From positions 62,255 to 114,894 of the forward strand of contig CAJUAB010000004.1 in assembly GCA_910583845.1 (NCBI GenBank): 52,640 nucleotides of DNA, in the 5' to 3' direction. Under the pieces are notes generated by a model, which ran no database searches, was not told the DNA's origin, and saw only the letters and a program-made list of their open reading frames with translations. The position numbers and the translations under genes were made by a program. Below, piece by piece: positions 35,104 to 44,405 of this stretch; position 1 is the stretch's first letter, and each line of letters starts with the position of its first letter. The DNA comes from an uncultured Acetatifactor sp. GTDB lineage: Bacteria; Bacillota; Clostridia; Lachnospirales; Lachnospiraceae.

Positions 35104-35151
35104 CCCATGCAAAGAAGAGCCCGGACTGAGCCGGACTCCTCTTTGCATGGG
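35104..35151 (-). terminator. 48-nt palindrome between Cys-rich protein and sigma genes
   Basis: Arms of about 20 nt starting cccatgcaaagaagagcccgg pair nearly completely with the other half. The following minus-strand sequence ATTATTACG is only weakly T-rich. It may be a partial terminator setting the ratio of secreted protein to sigma factor, or an RNA-processing site. Confidence 0.5.
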
Positions 35152-35193
35152 ATACTGCGGTGATGCTTTCCCCATCCCCGGTGCCACGGCTTC

Positions 35194-35685
35194 TCAGCGG
35201 TGACAGCCCGACCTGTGGGACCGCCCGGAGTGATGGCTCCTGCCATGACCGCCACAGGCGGCGGTGTAATTCTCCTGTACGGCACAGCTCCCGCCGTACA
35301 GACACACGCCGTTTCCGTCACAGCATCCTTCTCCCACGCACACGCCGTCCTGGTAGCAGGCGGCGTACTCGTCATGTACGATGCAGCTCCCGCCGTACAC
35401 GCACACGCCGTTTCCGTCACAGCATCCTTCTCCCACACACGCGCCGTCCTGGTAGCAGGCGGCGTACTCGTCATGTACGATGCAGCTCCCGCCGTACACG
35501 CACACGCCGTTTCCGTCACAGCATCCTTCTCCCACGCAGGCGCCGTCCTGATAGCAGGCCGCGTACTCTGTCGTGCAGTTGCTTCTGGAGTGATTTCCGC
35601 ATCTTGCGTATGCCACCTCCGATACGCTCCCGGCCAGCATGGCCGCTGTCAGCAGCATGGCTGACACTTTGATTATTCCTTTCAT
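35194..35685 (-). CDS. Secreted Cys-rich protein with three 33-residue repeats
   Basis: 163 residues, started at 35685 behind GGAGGGTG. A Sec signal peptide (1-27, ending VAYA) is followed by three nearly identical 33-residue repeats (40-72, 73-105, 106-138). Each holds six cysteines in the pattern EYAACYQDGxCVGEGCCDGNGVC...GGSC. The tail (139-163) is His/Arg/Ser-rich (GRSHHSGRSHRSGCHR). No known domain is recognised. The many cysteines and histidines suggest a disulfide-knotted or metal-binding surface protein. It is first in line with the ECF sigma and RsgI-type genes, so envelope stress or metal stress control is plausible. Confidence 0.8.
   Translation of the reverse strand: MKGIIKVSAMLLTAAMLAGSVSEVAYARCGNHSRSNCTTEYAACYQDGACVGEGCCDGNGVCVYGGSCIVHDEYAACYQDGACVGEGCCDGNGVCVYGGSCIVHDEYAACYQDGVCVGEGCCDGNGVCLYGGSCAVQENYTAACGGHGRSHHSGRSHRSGCHR
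35272..35568 (-). repeat. Three tandem 99-bp coding repeats
   Basis: Three in-frame 99-bp units in the Cys-rich gene, almost identical in DNA, including silent positions. This points to recent duplication or ongoing recombination and predicts copy-number variation between strains. Confidence 0.9.
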
Positions 35686-35799
35686 GATCTTACACCCTCC
35701 TGTTGAATATTTCAGCTTACACATTGTGCGTAAACTGTTTTGCTGTTTATAGGGAATACGTTTTACCCGGCTCTATCCTTTCATTGCCGTATCAAAAAT

Positions 35800-37956
35800 T
35801 TATTTTATTTCGTTCAGATACAGCTGCACCCGGCGCTGGATGATTTCCGCAGCCTCCGCGGCCTCCTTGCGGCCCTCCATAAAGGGCCTGGCTTCCTCCA
35901 TCACAATACGCCGGATCTGCTCCGGAACGCAGGGAACCGGCTTACAGCTTTCCACAAAGGCCAGATACTCCTCCAGACAACTGCTGCCGTCAGCGTTTTG
36001 CGCTATCTCTCCTCCCTTGTACTGCCGGTTTTCCATATCGCTGGAAGCCAGCATATAATAGCCATCCCTCCACTGGACGTACACCACGCTGTCCCGGATC
36101 ACATCCATTCTGACACAGCCTCCATTGGTCTTAAACTGATTGTCATAGTCCAGCAGCAGGGAGAAATATCGGCTGATCTCCTCCCGGTGCTGTGTACGGG
36201 CATTGACCACCAGATAGCCGAGGGAATATGTATCCACGTAATTGCCGCTGCCGCTCTCCGCCGGGAATCCCACGATATGACTGTGTTCACCCAGCCTCTC
36301 CCTCTCGCTGGAATACGACTCCAGCCCCCCATAAAGATGGAGAATCTCCGCCGCCGTCTCCCCCTCCCGAAGCAGCCGGGAACGTCCGTCCCTGTCATAC
36401 CGCACCTCAGCCGTTTGCCCCGCGGACGACTCGCTTCCGTACTTTTTACAGACCTCCAGGATATGTACAAACTCCTGGCTGTCAAAGCGGCAGGTTCCCT
36501 GCTCCAGATCCCAAAAAGAGGTGTCCGCGTAAAACAGCAGGAAATATACCATGGAGAGTCCGTCAAGCCACACTCCCGACTGATTCACCGGACACTCCCA
36601 GTCCTCCCTGGATTCCAGCGCCTCCAGCAGCTCTTCCAGATTCCAGCCGTCCCCCTCCCATATCTGTACGGGCGTTACCATCGTTTCAAAATGCGCCTCC
36701 GGCACGAGCCCTACCAGCTGTCCATTCACGGTGCCCAGTTCCAGGACTCCCGGAATCAGCACATCCCTTGTCTCCTGGGGAATCATATCGGACAGATCAC
36801 AGAGCATCCCCTTTTTCTGCATCAGCGTCATGTCCTCCCGGGTCACAAACAGCACATCCGGCCCCTTCCCCGCCGCCAGTTCCGCCATGACGCGGTCCCG
36901 ATAGTCCTCCTGATACGCCTCTCTGCTCTCCAGTTCCAGAGAGATGGGAACTTCCCCGCCATTTTGGGTAAAAGCCGCCGCCTGTCGCCGGAAAAAATCT
37001 GTGCCCGCCTCTCCCAACAGGCTGGACAGCCGGATCTGCTCCCTGACGGGAGGCTCCTCATCTGTCAGCACATAGATCGTGCCCTTACCCTGCCGCAATC
37101 TGCAAAGCAAAATCTCCCCCTGCTCATTCCAGATCAGGCCGCTGGCTTCCGCGCCGGGGTCAACCCCGTTTTCGTACAGTTCAAAGAGTTCCTCCCGGGT
37201 ATTATTTTCCGTATCCCAGCGCACCAGACTGTTTCCTCCCAGATAATACAGAGCGCCCTCCTCATCCGTCAGCATGGCGTTTACAAAATCGTCCTGTAAG
37301 ACTCCCAGGGAAGACTCTCCGCCTCTCTCTTCATCAAACCAGGTCAGGACAGACTTTTGCTCCGCCTCGTCATAACGGCTCAGAACAACCCGGCCGTCGG
37401 ACAACGCAAAGGACCTTGTCCCATCCCAGGGGTCCAGATTCCAGGGATACAGACTCTGGGAACAGGCCTCCGCAGCCCCCAGAATATTGCCCTCCCAGTC
37501 TGTCCTGACCAGCCAAAAACCGTCCTCGTCCTTCATCTTCAGTGAAAGTTCCCCCTCCGCCGTCAAATCCGCGGAGACAAGGCGGCAGTTCTCATGTTCC
37601 GGAATGTGAGGCGCCAATATGTGCTGCGTCCATTTGTCCTCTTTGGTGTCATAAGCCTGTAGGCAGAGCCTTGTGGCGCCATCCGCTTCCCGGGATTCCA
37701 CTCTGAGCATACAGATCTGGCTGCCGGATATGCGATAGCGTGTGCCGCCGTCCCGGTATCCCTCCTCCGGTTCCTCAAAATGCAGAGTCCGCACATCCTT
37801 TATGTACAGAGGCTGGGTCGGGAGCACCTCTCCCACCGCTTCCGCCTCCCCTTCCTGAACCAGACCGCCCTGCTGCCGGGCCGGCTCCGCCCCCTCCGCG
37901 CCGCATCCTGCCAGCAGCACACAGAAAAAAAGCACCGATAAAACCATTCCCTTCAT
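35800..37956 (-). CDS. Large lipoprotein: beta-propeller-like region fused to a solute-binding domain
   Basis: 718 residues from the ATG at 37956 behind GGGAGGGATAG. The lipobox has C18 (LLAGC). Residues about 60-330 consist of short strand-rich repeats (LSLKMKDEDGFWLV, YYLGGNSLVRWD, ILLCRLRQGKGTIYVL) that look like a beta-propeller. Residues about 340-715 resemble a family-1 extracellular solute-binding domain (AGKGPDVLFVTREDM is the usual hinge-region motif). No permease is adjacent. It is more likely a sensor or orphan binding protein than a transporter part. It has its own promoter. The propeller call is by eye and less certain than the binding fold. Confidence 0.8.
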   Translation of the reverse strand: MKGMVLSVLFFCVLLAGCGAEGAEPARQQGGLVQEGEAEAVGEVLPTQPLYIKDVRTLHFEEPEEGYRDGGTRYRISGSQICMLRVESREADGATRLCLQAYDTKEDKWTQHILAPHIPEHENCRLVSADLTAEGELSLKMKDEDGFWLVRTDWEGNILGAAEACSQSLYPWNLDPWDGTRSFALSDGRVVLSRYDEAEQKSVLTWFDEERGGESSLGVLQDDFVNAMLTDEEGALYYLGGNSLVRWDTENNTREELFELYENGVDPGAEASGLIWNEQGEILLCRLRQGKGTIYVLTDEEPPVREQIRLSSLLGEAGTDFFRRQAAAFTQNGGEVPISLELESREAYQEDYRDRVMAELAAGKGPDVLFVTREDMTLMQKKGMLCDLSDMIPQETRDVLIPGVLELGTVNGQLVGLVPEAHFETMVTPVQIWEGDGWNLEELLEALESREDWECPVNQSGVWLDGLSMVYFLLFYADTSFWDLEQGTCRFDSQEFVHILEVCKKYGSESSAGQTAEVRYDRDGRSRLLREGETAAEILHLYGGLESYSSERERLGEHSHIVGFPAESGSGNYVDTYSLGYLVVNARTQHREEISRYFSLLLDYDNQFKTNGGCVRMDVIRDSVVYVQWRDGYYMLASSDMENRQYKGGEIAQNADGSSCLEEYLAFVESCKPVPCVPEQIRRIVMEEARPFMEGRKEAAEAAEIIQRRVQLYLNEIK

Positions 37957-38013
37957 AGCCGCTATCCCTCCCTGTATGAGTTCCTTCCTGAAACTCTCCC
38001 CTGTTCCAAGGCA

Positions 38014-38087
38014 AGAATAGCACAACCGCGTATACCCGATCAATATACTTAAATATTTCTTCCGATATCCTTAATCGAATCTTAATC
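38014..38087 (-). promoter_or_regulatory. Promoter and 11-bp direct repeats before the large lipoprotein gene
   Basis: -35 TTGATC (38038-38043) and -10 TATTCT (38014-38019) are 18 bp apart. Upstream, GATTAAG occurs at 38081-38087 and 38070-38076, an 11-bp spacing as in PhoP/OmpR-type response-regulator sites (TTAAGA-N5-TTAAGG). Confidence 0.5.
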
Positions 38088-38090
38088 TTT

Positions 38091-38111
38091 CCTGTGTACG
38101 CGTAACACAGG
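38091..38111. terminator. Hairpin after the polysaccharide operon
   Basis: 7-bp stem cctgtgt/acacagg with a 7-nt loop, 54 bp beyond the last glycosyltransferase gene. No T-run follows, so termination is uncertain. Confidence 0.35.
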
Positions 38112-38164
38112 CATGGTTTACCCGTCGGCGCCTGTCAACCTCCGTTTTCCGTCCTCTCCGGACA

Positions 38165-40240
38165 CTACCGCCTGGAATCCGGAAGTTTCAGGGAATAATC
38201 GCTTCTCTCCAGCGTGAAGTTGGGATTGTAATAGGGATCGCCCTGCTCCAGCAATTCCTTCCACCTCTCCCTGAACAGCGCCGCCTCCTGATCATAGCGG
38301 GCCGCATTTTCCCCGTGGAGATCATCCCCCCGGGATTCGGACTCATAGTGATACAGCTCCGCGAAAGGGGTAAACACATTGAGCTTTCCCATTTTCCGAA
38401 GGCGCAGACAGAAATCCACGTCATTCAAGGATACCGCGAATGTCTCGTCCAACCCCCCTGCCTGTAGATACAGACTCTTTTTTACCAGCAGACAGGCCCC
38501 CGTGACCGCGGATACATTCTGGGCATAGCACAGCCGCCCCATATAACCCAGATCCAGATGATTATGTTTATAATGGGTGTGCCCTGCGGTGCCATGGGCC
38601 CCCATTCCAATGACCACTCCCGCGTGCTGGATGGTTCGGTCTCCGTAATACAGCTTGGCTCCCACCGCGCCCACGTCCTCCCGCTGGGCATACATCAGAA
38701 GCTCCTCCATCCAGTCTGGAGTAATCACCTGGGTGTCATTGTTCAGCAGCAGCACATAGTCGCCTGCGGCATAGCCCACGCCCAGATTGTTGATCCGGGA
38801 ATAGTTAAAGTCCCCCTCATAAGTAACAATTTTTACTTCTGCGCCGGTCTTTCCAGCCTCTCCCGCCGTCATGACGCCTCTGTCATATGCCCTGTCCGGG
38901 GAAGTTCCCTGGCTGCGCTCCTCCAGAGCTTTCCCGTAATCATACCCCAGCAGTTCCGTGTAGTAATCCTTAATCTCCTGGGAAGCGCTGCCGTTCTCCA
39001 CGATGACCAGCTCGTAGTTGTCATAGGTGGAGCGCTCCATAATGGACTCCACACAGCGCCGCAGGTCCTCCCTGTGCTCCCTGTTGGGGATGATGACGGA
39101 TATGCCGGGGCTGCCCTCCACCTGATATCGGATGCGGAATATGGTGGGAAAGGCCCTGGTACTGCTGATCTGGAAATTCCGGAAACCATGTCTTTCCAGG
39201 TGATCCGCCACAGCCCGTCTGGCGGCTTCCACCGCGTAGGGCTTGGCTTCTATGTCCGATGCCACGCTGCCCTCGTGGCTCCTCCAGTAATACAACAGTC
39301 TGGGGATATGATGTACATATGCCGCCCGGTCCGTGAGACGCAGGATCATATCGTGGTCCTGGCTGCCGTCCAGGCTGGTGCGGAACAATTCCGCGTCCTC
39401 CTCCAGAAGCGAGCGGGCAAATACGCTGAAATGCGTAATATAATTGTTCCCGCATAAGGTATCCGGCGCATAGTCCGGCTTGAAATGCATGTTCAGCAGA
39501 TTGTCCAGATTGCCGCTTCTGAATGTGGCCTCGTCGCAGTAGAGAAAATCCGCCCCGGTCTCGTCAATCGCCCTGGCATATTCATACAGAGCGCAGGGGT
39601 GCAGCATATCGTCATGATCCAGCAGACCGATATATTCCCCGGTGGCCAGTTGAAAGCATTGATTGGTATTCCCCGCGATCCCTTCATTTTTCTCCAGCTT
39701 CCGATAGACAATCCGCCCCTGTGCCCGCGCGGCATACTCTTCGCAGATCTCCCCCACATAGCCATGCTCCTCATCGGAGCCGTCCCCCAGACAGAGCTCC
39801 CAGTTCTCATAGGTCTGCCCCAGAACGGACTCAATCATGTCCCGCAGAAACTTCTCCGGTGTGTTCCACAGCGGCACCAGAATGCTGAACCGGATTCTCC
39901 GGGAAAAGACCTCCTGCCTCTGGGCACGGACCGTCGCCTCATCCGGAAAGCTGGCCGTGCCAAACTGCCGGCCTGCCTGCCTCTCCCTCTTTTTATACCG
40001 CAGTTTCTTCACCAGATCCCGGGGATGCAGAACCCGTCTGATCCGGGCGGCCTGGCGTATGCAAAAGTGAATGCCCCGGCGAAAGGGCTTGCTCATCTTC
40101 CAGAAAGCGCTGTTATGGATAAAATCCAGCTTGGCCTGCAGCACATCCCGCTCTCCCTCCACCTCTGACAGGCGGTCCGCCAGGTAGGCGCAGCGCTCCC
40201 TTTCCCTCTCGTAGGCTTTTTTATAATCCATTTCCGTCAT
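38165..40240 (-). CDS. Tandem-domain GT2 glycosyltransferase
   Basis: 691-residue chain-building glycosyltransferase, last gene of the polysaccharide operon. An N-terminal coiled coil (about 1-45) leads to GT2 domain A (about 105-330: FSILVPLWNTPEKF, YIGLLDHDDMLHP, metal site DHDD). GT2 domain B follows (about 365-640: ISVIIPNREHREDL, VLLLNNDTQV, and the EDxDxxx-like SLNDVDFCLRLR). The two complete domains could add two different sugars in one polypeptide. The ATG overlaps the upstream gene stop (ATGA), so translation is coupled. The sugars are unknown; rhamnose is likely for one domain given the rml genes in the operon. Confidence 0.88.
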   Translation of the reverse strand: MTEMDYKKAYERERERCAYLADRLSEVEGERDVLQAKLDFIHNSAFWKMSKPFRRGIHFCIRQAARIRRVLHPRDLVKKLRYKKRERQAGRQFGTASFPDEATVRAQRQEVFSRRIRFSILVPLWNTPEKFLRDMIESVLGQTYENWELCLGDGSDEEHGYVGEICEEYAARAQGRIVYRKLEKNEGIAGNTNQCFQLATGEYIGLLDHDDMLHPCALYEYARAIDETGADFLYCDEATFRSGNLDNLLNMHFKPDYAPDTLCGNNYITHFSVFARSLLEEDAELFRTSLDGSQDHDMILRLTDRAAYVHHIPRLLYYWRSHEGSVASDIEAKPYAVEAARRAVADHLERHGFRNFQISSTRAFPTIFRIRYQVEGSPGISVIIPNREHREDLRRCVESIMERSTYDNYELVIVENGSASQEIKDYYTELLGYDYGKALEERSQGTSPDRAYDRGVMTAGEAGKTGAEVKIVTYEGDFNYSRINNLGVGYAAGDYVLLLNNDTQVITPDWMEELLMYAQREDVGAVGAKLYYGDRTIQHAGVVIGMGAHGTAGHTHYKHNHLDLGYMGRLCYAQNVSAVTGACLLVKKSLYLQAGGLDETFAVSLNDVDFCLRLRKMGKLNVFTPFAELYHYESESRGDDLHGENAARYDQEAALFRERWKELLEQGDPYYNPNFTLERSDYSLKLPDSRR

Positions 40241-42300
40241 GCGTCACATTTCCCCCCTGTCAAAAGTTCCTCCTCCGTCCATTTGGTCAGTCTGCGCCTG
40301 CCGATTCTGCTTCGGGCCTGCAAGCCGATCTCATAAGAGCCTTCCGGCACAATCCCCTGCCGCAGAACCACCTGAAAGCCGCACAGCGCTACATTAGGCT
40401 GCTCCTGCATGCCATACTCGGCCCCGGCGCTGTACTGATCCTCCAGAGGAATCGCATATGCGCTCTCCTCTCCCGGCCTCCGCAGAAGCAAATATCGGTC
40501 ATAACATGCGTTGTTATCCCATTTTACCACCACATACCCCCGGACGCAGGGAGCCTGCTGCTTTTCACTGCGCGTACATTCCAGCGCCCACGCCAGGTTT
40601 TCCGGCTCCCGCTCCGGACACTGAGCCAGCCGCCGGCACCGGGAGGCCACCTGCGCCTCCGTACGGGTATCCAGATAGTCCTCATAAATATGCGTATCGC
40701 CCAGTTTCCTGCACAGGGGCCCGGGATAATAGGGGTCATAATCCAGGTACCCGGGATGCCTGCGGTACAGAATCTGTTTCTCCTGACGCAGCCGCTCCAT
40801 TTTCTCCCTGGTCAGATCCCCGCCCCGGCTCAAGGACTCATGATGAAAGGCGTGAAAACGATTCAGCACCACATTGTGCCATCCCTCTTCCCGCAGCCGG
40901 AAACAAAGTGCCACATCATTGTAAGCCACCTGTAAGTCCTCCGGAAATCCCCCCGCCTGCCAGAAACGTTCCCGCTGTACCATCAGACAGGCGCCTGTCA
41001 CAGCCGCCACATTCCGGTCCAGGCTGCCATAACCGTAATCCTCCTCCTGCCCGTCCTGGGTAAATTGTAGTTTGTGTACCGGCCCGCCGGGCAGATTGAC
41101 AATGCCCGCGTGCTGGATTCTGACGGAATCCGGATAATAGAGCTTCAGCCCCACCGCTCCCACATAGGGCCTGCGCGCGCGCCGGGCCATAGCCTCCAGC
41201 CAGCCGTCCGCACAGACCGTGATGTCATCGTTCAGGAAAAGCAGCAGCTCCCCAGTCGCCTCTCCGGCCCCCAGATTACACATCCTGGAAAAATTGAAAG
41301 GCATTGGCTCGTAGATATATTGCATTCCCCGGGTGATCTTCTCTATTTCCGCCCTGTTCTCAGGGCTGCTGCCGTTATCCACAACCAGAATCTCCAGCGC
41401 AAGGCGCTCTTTTCTCCCCAAGCCGTCCCCGGCTTCCTCTGCCTCCATTTGCTCTTTGCATTTCCGCAGAGAATCCAGACATTGTTTCAATTCTCCGGGA
41501 TGATCCCTGGAGGGTATGATAACCGATACGGAAAGCGTCCGCCCCTCCTGCCGCCACTGCGCTGTGGGGCCCTTCCAGCCGTCTCCGCTCAGATACTCCC
41601 GCCGTACATCCCCCTGCGCCGCCTCATGGTCCAGATGGAACAGCATCCCCGGCAGATGGGCGATGGAGCCGCAGCCCCGCTCAAACCCTCCGGCCAGCTG
41701 GAGAAGCCGGTGAATCAGCTGCCTCACCTGGGCGGTGTTCTCAAAAAGCACCACCCCTTCCTTTCCCTCTGGCCAAGTATCCGGGGACAGCTCTCCCGCC
41801 AGCTCCCCGCGCAGAGCCACCACGCTGCCCAGACTACAGCCGGACAGCCAGGTGTCCGGAGACCACACCGGCCGGAAGCAGGGATCGCGGCGGTGCTTTC
41901 CCGTGGCATCCAGGGCATCCTCGTCCCCGTAAAGGATCAGGGTCTCCGGATGCTTTCTGAAATAATCCCCGATCAGGGTATAAGCCTCCGGGTCCATGTA
42001 CCCGTTCTTTCGCAGTATCAGCCATATTCCCTGTTCCCGCAGCAGAGCCAGCCCCTGCTCCGCAGCGGCGGCGCAGCGCGCCCTCAGAGACGTGGAGTCT
42101 TCGTCCCCTTCCTCTCCCTGTATACCCGGATAATAGGGATGCGCCCTCTCATCCCCGTTTTCCTCCACCAGTCTCAACCACTCCTCATAGGAGATCCGCC
42201 GCCTGGCCCTGGCCAGCCTGAGCGCGTACCGTTTATTCATCTGTTCTTCCAACACGCTCCTCAGCTTTTGCTTCATTCGCAGTCTCATCCCTGTACCCAT
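40237..42300 (-). CDS. GT2 glycosyltransferase with truncated first domain
   Basis: 687 residues. Residues about 100-230 match only the second half of a GT2 domain (YILYGDEDALDATG-like stretch, then FRPVWSPDTWLSG), lacking the donor-binding half. A complete GT2 domain follows (about 260-530: VSVIIPSRDHPGEL, LLLFLNDDITV, VAYNDVALCFRLR). The final 100 residues form a small strand-rich domain. The start is uncertain: the ATG at 42300 has GGGGA too close, and the ATG at 42288 has a better-spaced GGGG. The architecture is the mirror image of the 456-residue enzyme at 10112. It overlaps the next gene by 4 bp. Confidence 0.85.
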   Translation of the reverse strand: MGTGMRLRMKQKLRSVLEEQMNKRYALRLARARRRISYEEWLRLVEENGDERAHPYYPGIQGEEGDEDSTSLRARCAAAAEQGLALLREQGIWLILRKNGYMDPEAYTLIGDYFRKHPETLILYGDEDALDATGKHRRDPCFRPVWSPDTWLSGCSLGSVVALRGELAGELSPDTWPEGKEGVVLFENTAQVRQLIHRLLQLAGGFERGCGSIAHLPGMLFHLDHEAAQGDVRREYLSGDGWKGPTAQWRQEGRTLSVSVIIPSRDHPGELKQCLDSLRKCKEQMEAEEAGDGLGRKERLALEILVVDNGSSPENRAEIEKITRGMQYIYEPMPFNFSRMCNLGAGEATGELLLFLNDDITVCADGWLEAMARRARRPYVGAVGLKLYYPDSVRIQHAGIVNLPGGPVHKLQFTQDGQEEDYGYGSLDRNVAAVTGACLMVQRERFWQAGGFPEDLQVAYNDVALCFRLREEGWHNVVLNRFHAFHHESLSRGGDLTREKMERLRQEKQILYRRHPGYLDYDPYYPGPLCRKLGDTHIYEDYLDTRTEAQVASRCRRLAQCPEREPENLAWALECTRSEKQQAPCVRGYVVVKWDNNACYDRYLLLRRPGEESAYAIPLEDQYSAGAEYGMQEQPNVALCGFQVVLRQGIVPEGSYEIGLQARSRIGRRRLTKWTEEELLTGGKCDA

Positions 42301-42324
42301 TCCCCGCCGTACTTCATACAGATT

Positions 42325-44403
42325 TCAGATCCATTTTTTCATTGCCCGGGCCACATCCTCCAGCATGTCGGGCGGAACCTGCAAAAACTCCAGCCGTATG
42401 TGGAGAATATTGACTTCCCGGGGCTGCAGACGGCCTATATCAATGTTGATGTTCGGATCTGTGGTGGGAAAGACCACCGTCAGATACGTCTCGCCGTCCT
42501 CACTCCTGGATCTGATCCGCTTACCGTTCACCGCCAGCACCTTCGATGTGTCAAACGGCACCGGCTCCCCGTTAAAGCGCAGATCCATAATCTTACAGAT
42601 CCCGCAGTCCATGGCCGGATCAATCCGCATCCTCCGCACCTCGCCGGGAAACTCCAGCTCCAGCTCTATCCTGCCGTCTTCCCCATATCTCTGTTCGAGA
42701 AAACGGGAACACTCCTCCGTGTATCCCCCGCCGGTGTCCTCGTATACCTGCACCCTGGTCAGATTCTCATAATTCTCCTGGTTTTCCACCAGCTTTTTCG
42801 GGTCCCGGAGTCTGCGCCCCATGCGCTCCCGCAGCGCAGCCATGGAGGCCGTGCTGCCCTCCACATACTGCTGAAAGCGCAGCTCCCGGGTCCGGTATTC
42901 CGCCGCCTGTTCCTTTGTGATTCCCAGCGTCTTAAGCGCCCTGTCCAGATCCAGGCGGTTCCGCTTCTCGTTTTCCAGGACATAACAGTATACGGCCCGA
43001 AAGGCCAGTTCCCTTGCTTCCATGGGTCTCTCAAAGGTCCACTCATAGTCGATCAGCGTCCATTGTTCTCCATCCACCAGCAGATTGGAAAACACCAGGT
43101 CAAAATCCGTCACCGGATACGCCCCGCCGTAGCCGATGAGCTCCACATATCTCTCAAACCAGCGCCAGAATTTCTCCTGATCCCCCTTCTCCAGACATTC
43201 GTCCAGCAGTTCCGTGAGAGGTCGGCCCGCCACATAATCAAACTCCGCGTGAAAGTCTTTTCCCTGCCCCGCCAGCCTGCATCTGTTGACGTTCAGACCG
43301 CTTCCCTCATAGCGCTGCGTGAGCTTATCACAGGCCCAGGCCATTCTGCGCACATGCTCCGCCGCTTCCTTTGTCAGCGGAAATTTGCGCACCACCGGCC
43401 TTCCCTGGCCGTCCGTCCCGATTTCTGTGCGGATCTGGAACTCCCGGGCCCGGTCGTTGGAATATTTCACATATTTCACAGGGAGAGCGCCGCCGATCAC
43501 CGCCAGATAGGAATTGGCAAACACCGGAAAGAGCCCCTCCTCCACAATGCCGTCAAAGGCCAGTTTTTCATCGAAAAGCACCATGCGGTCTCTGTCAAAA
43601 TTCCGCAGGTTGTTGGAAAGCTCTCCTCTGCCGGGTCCCCGCTGGTCCGAATAGACATTCGTCATAAACTTATAATCGGGATAGGGGTAATAAAAATGAT
43701 ATTCCGGGGCACCACAGCTTCGGAATATGCCCTCCAGCCCCTGACGGGAAAACGTCCGGGCGCTGCCGACTTCCTGGTAATTCTCTATCCCTGAGAAATA
43801 ACTGCCCAGATGATCTTCCTTGCAGCCCGCAAAATATTTCAGCCCGTATTTGTTCTCAATGGCAATGAGAATGCGGCCTCCCGGCGCCAGATGCCCCATG
43901 AGTATCCGCAGGAATTCCTCATAGGGACGATCGCCGCCTATATATCCCCTGCCATACTCAAACACGCCGATCAGGCAGATATAAGTAAAATCTCTGGGCA
44001 GCTGCGGTTCTATATCCTGAAAATTGCCTACATGGATGGTGATATTGTCGTAGTCACTGTGCCTGTAGGCATTGATCATACTTCTCTTTCTGGACAGATC
44101 CACGCATGTCACGCTGCCTGCTTTCCCGGCCAGCGCGCCGGTAATCGCGCCGCAGCCGCTCCCCACCTCCAGCACCTTATCCCGGGCCGTCATGGGCACG
44201 AAATCCACAATATTTTCCCGCAGCGGAGACAGATGATACAATATGGGCCAGCTTTTCCGCTGCTCGATCAGCTGTGGATATTCCTCTCTGGAGTATTTTC
44301 TCACGATCTCCAGCAATTCATCCTCCACCGCGCCGTCGCAGTAGAGATCCTCCCCCGGGTACTTGCTTAAATCCAGTGTGATCTTACCGATCTGTTCCGT
44401 CAT
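42325..44403 (-). CDS. SAM methyltransferase-kinase fusion, WbdD-like
   Basis: 692-residue fusion. An N-terminal class I methyltransferase (about 70-240) has SAM motif VLEVGSGCGAITGAL (77-91). A kinase-like domain (about 320-520) has a catalytic loop D435-LVFS-N440 and the metal-binding D452 in LIDYEW, the aminoglycoside-phosphotransferase/WaaP arrangement. A beta-rich C-terminal domain (about 570-690) ends the protein. E. coli WbdD has the same methyltransferase-kinase order and caps the non-reducing end of O-antigen before Wzt-mediated export. The wzt gene ends 2 bp upstream. A capping role is inference from architecture and neighbours. Confidence 0.85.
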   Translation of the reverse strand: MTEQIGKITLDLSKYPGEDLYCDGAVEDELLEIVRKYSREEYPQLIEQRKSWPILYHLSPLRENIVDFVPMTARDKVLEVGSGCGAITGALAGKAGSVTCVDLSRKRSMINAYRHSDYDNITIHVGNFQDIEPQLPRDFTYICLIGVFEYGRGYIGGDRPYEEFLRILMGHLAPGGRILIAIENKYGLKYFAGCKEDHLGSYFSGIENYQEVGSARTFSRQGLEGIFRSCGAPEYHFYYPYPDYKFMTNVYSDQRGPGRGELSNNLRNFDRDRMVLFDEKLAFDGIVEEGLFPVFANSYLAVIGGALPVKYVKYSNDRAREFQIRTEIGTDGQGRPVVRKFPLTKEAAEHVRRMAWACDKLTQRYEGSGLNVNRCRLAGQGKDFHAEFDYVAGRPLTELLDECLEKGDQEKFWRWFERYVELIGYGGAYPVTDFDLVFSNLLVDGEQWTLIDYEWTFERPMEARELAFRAVYCYVLENEKRNRLDLDRALKTLGITKEQAAEYRTRELRFQQYVEGSTASMAALRERMGRRLRDPKKLVENQENYENLTRVQVYEDTGGGYTEECSRFLEQRYGEDGRIELELEFPGEVRRMRIDPAMDCGICKIMDLRFNGEPVPFDTSKVLAVNGKRIRSRSEDGETYLTVVFPTTDPNINIDIGRLQPREVNILHIRLEFLQVPPDMLEDVARAMKKWI

Positions 44404-44405
44404 GT

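Noticed and set aside
35272..35568. Regular repeats resembling a CRISPR array
   Set aside because: They are in-frame 99-bp coding repeats without variable spacers or cas genes.
41074..43794. Long plus-strand open frames here and elsewhere (for example 9-1625, 14028-15890, 30000-31455)
   Set aside because: They are antisense to clearly recognisable minus-strand genes, have no ribosome sites or domains, and arise from GC-rich codon bias.
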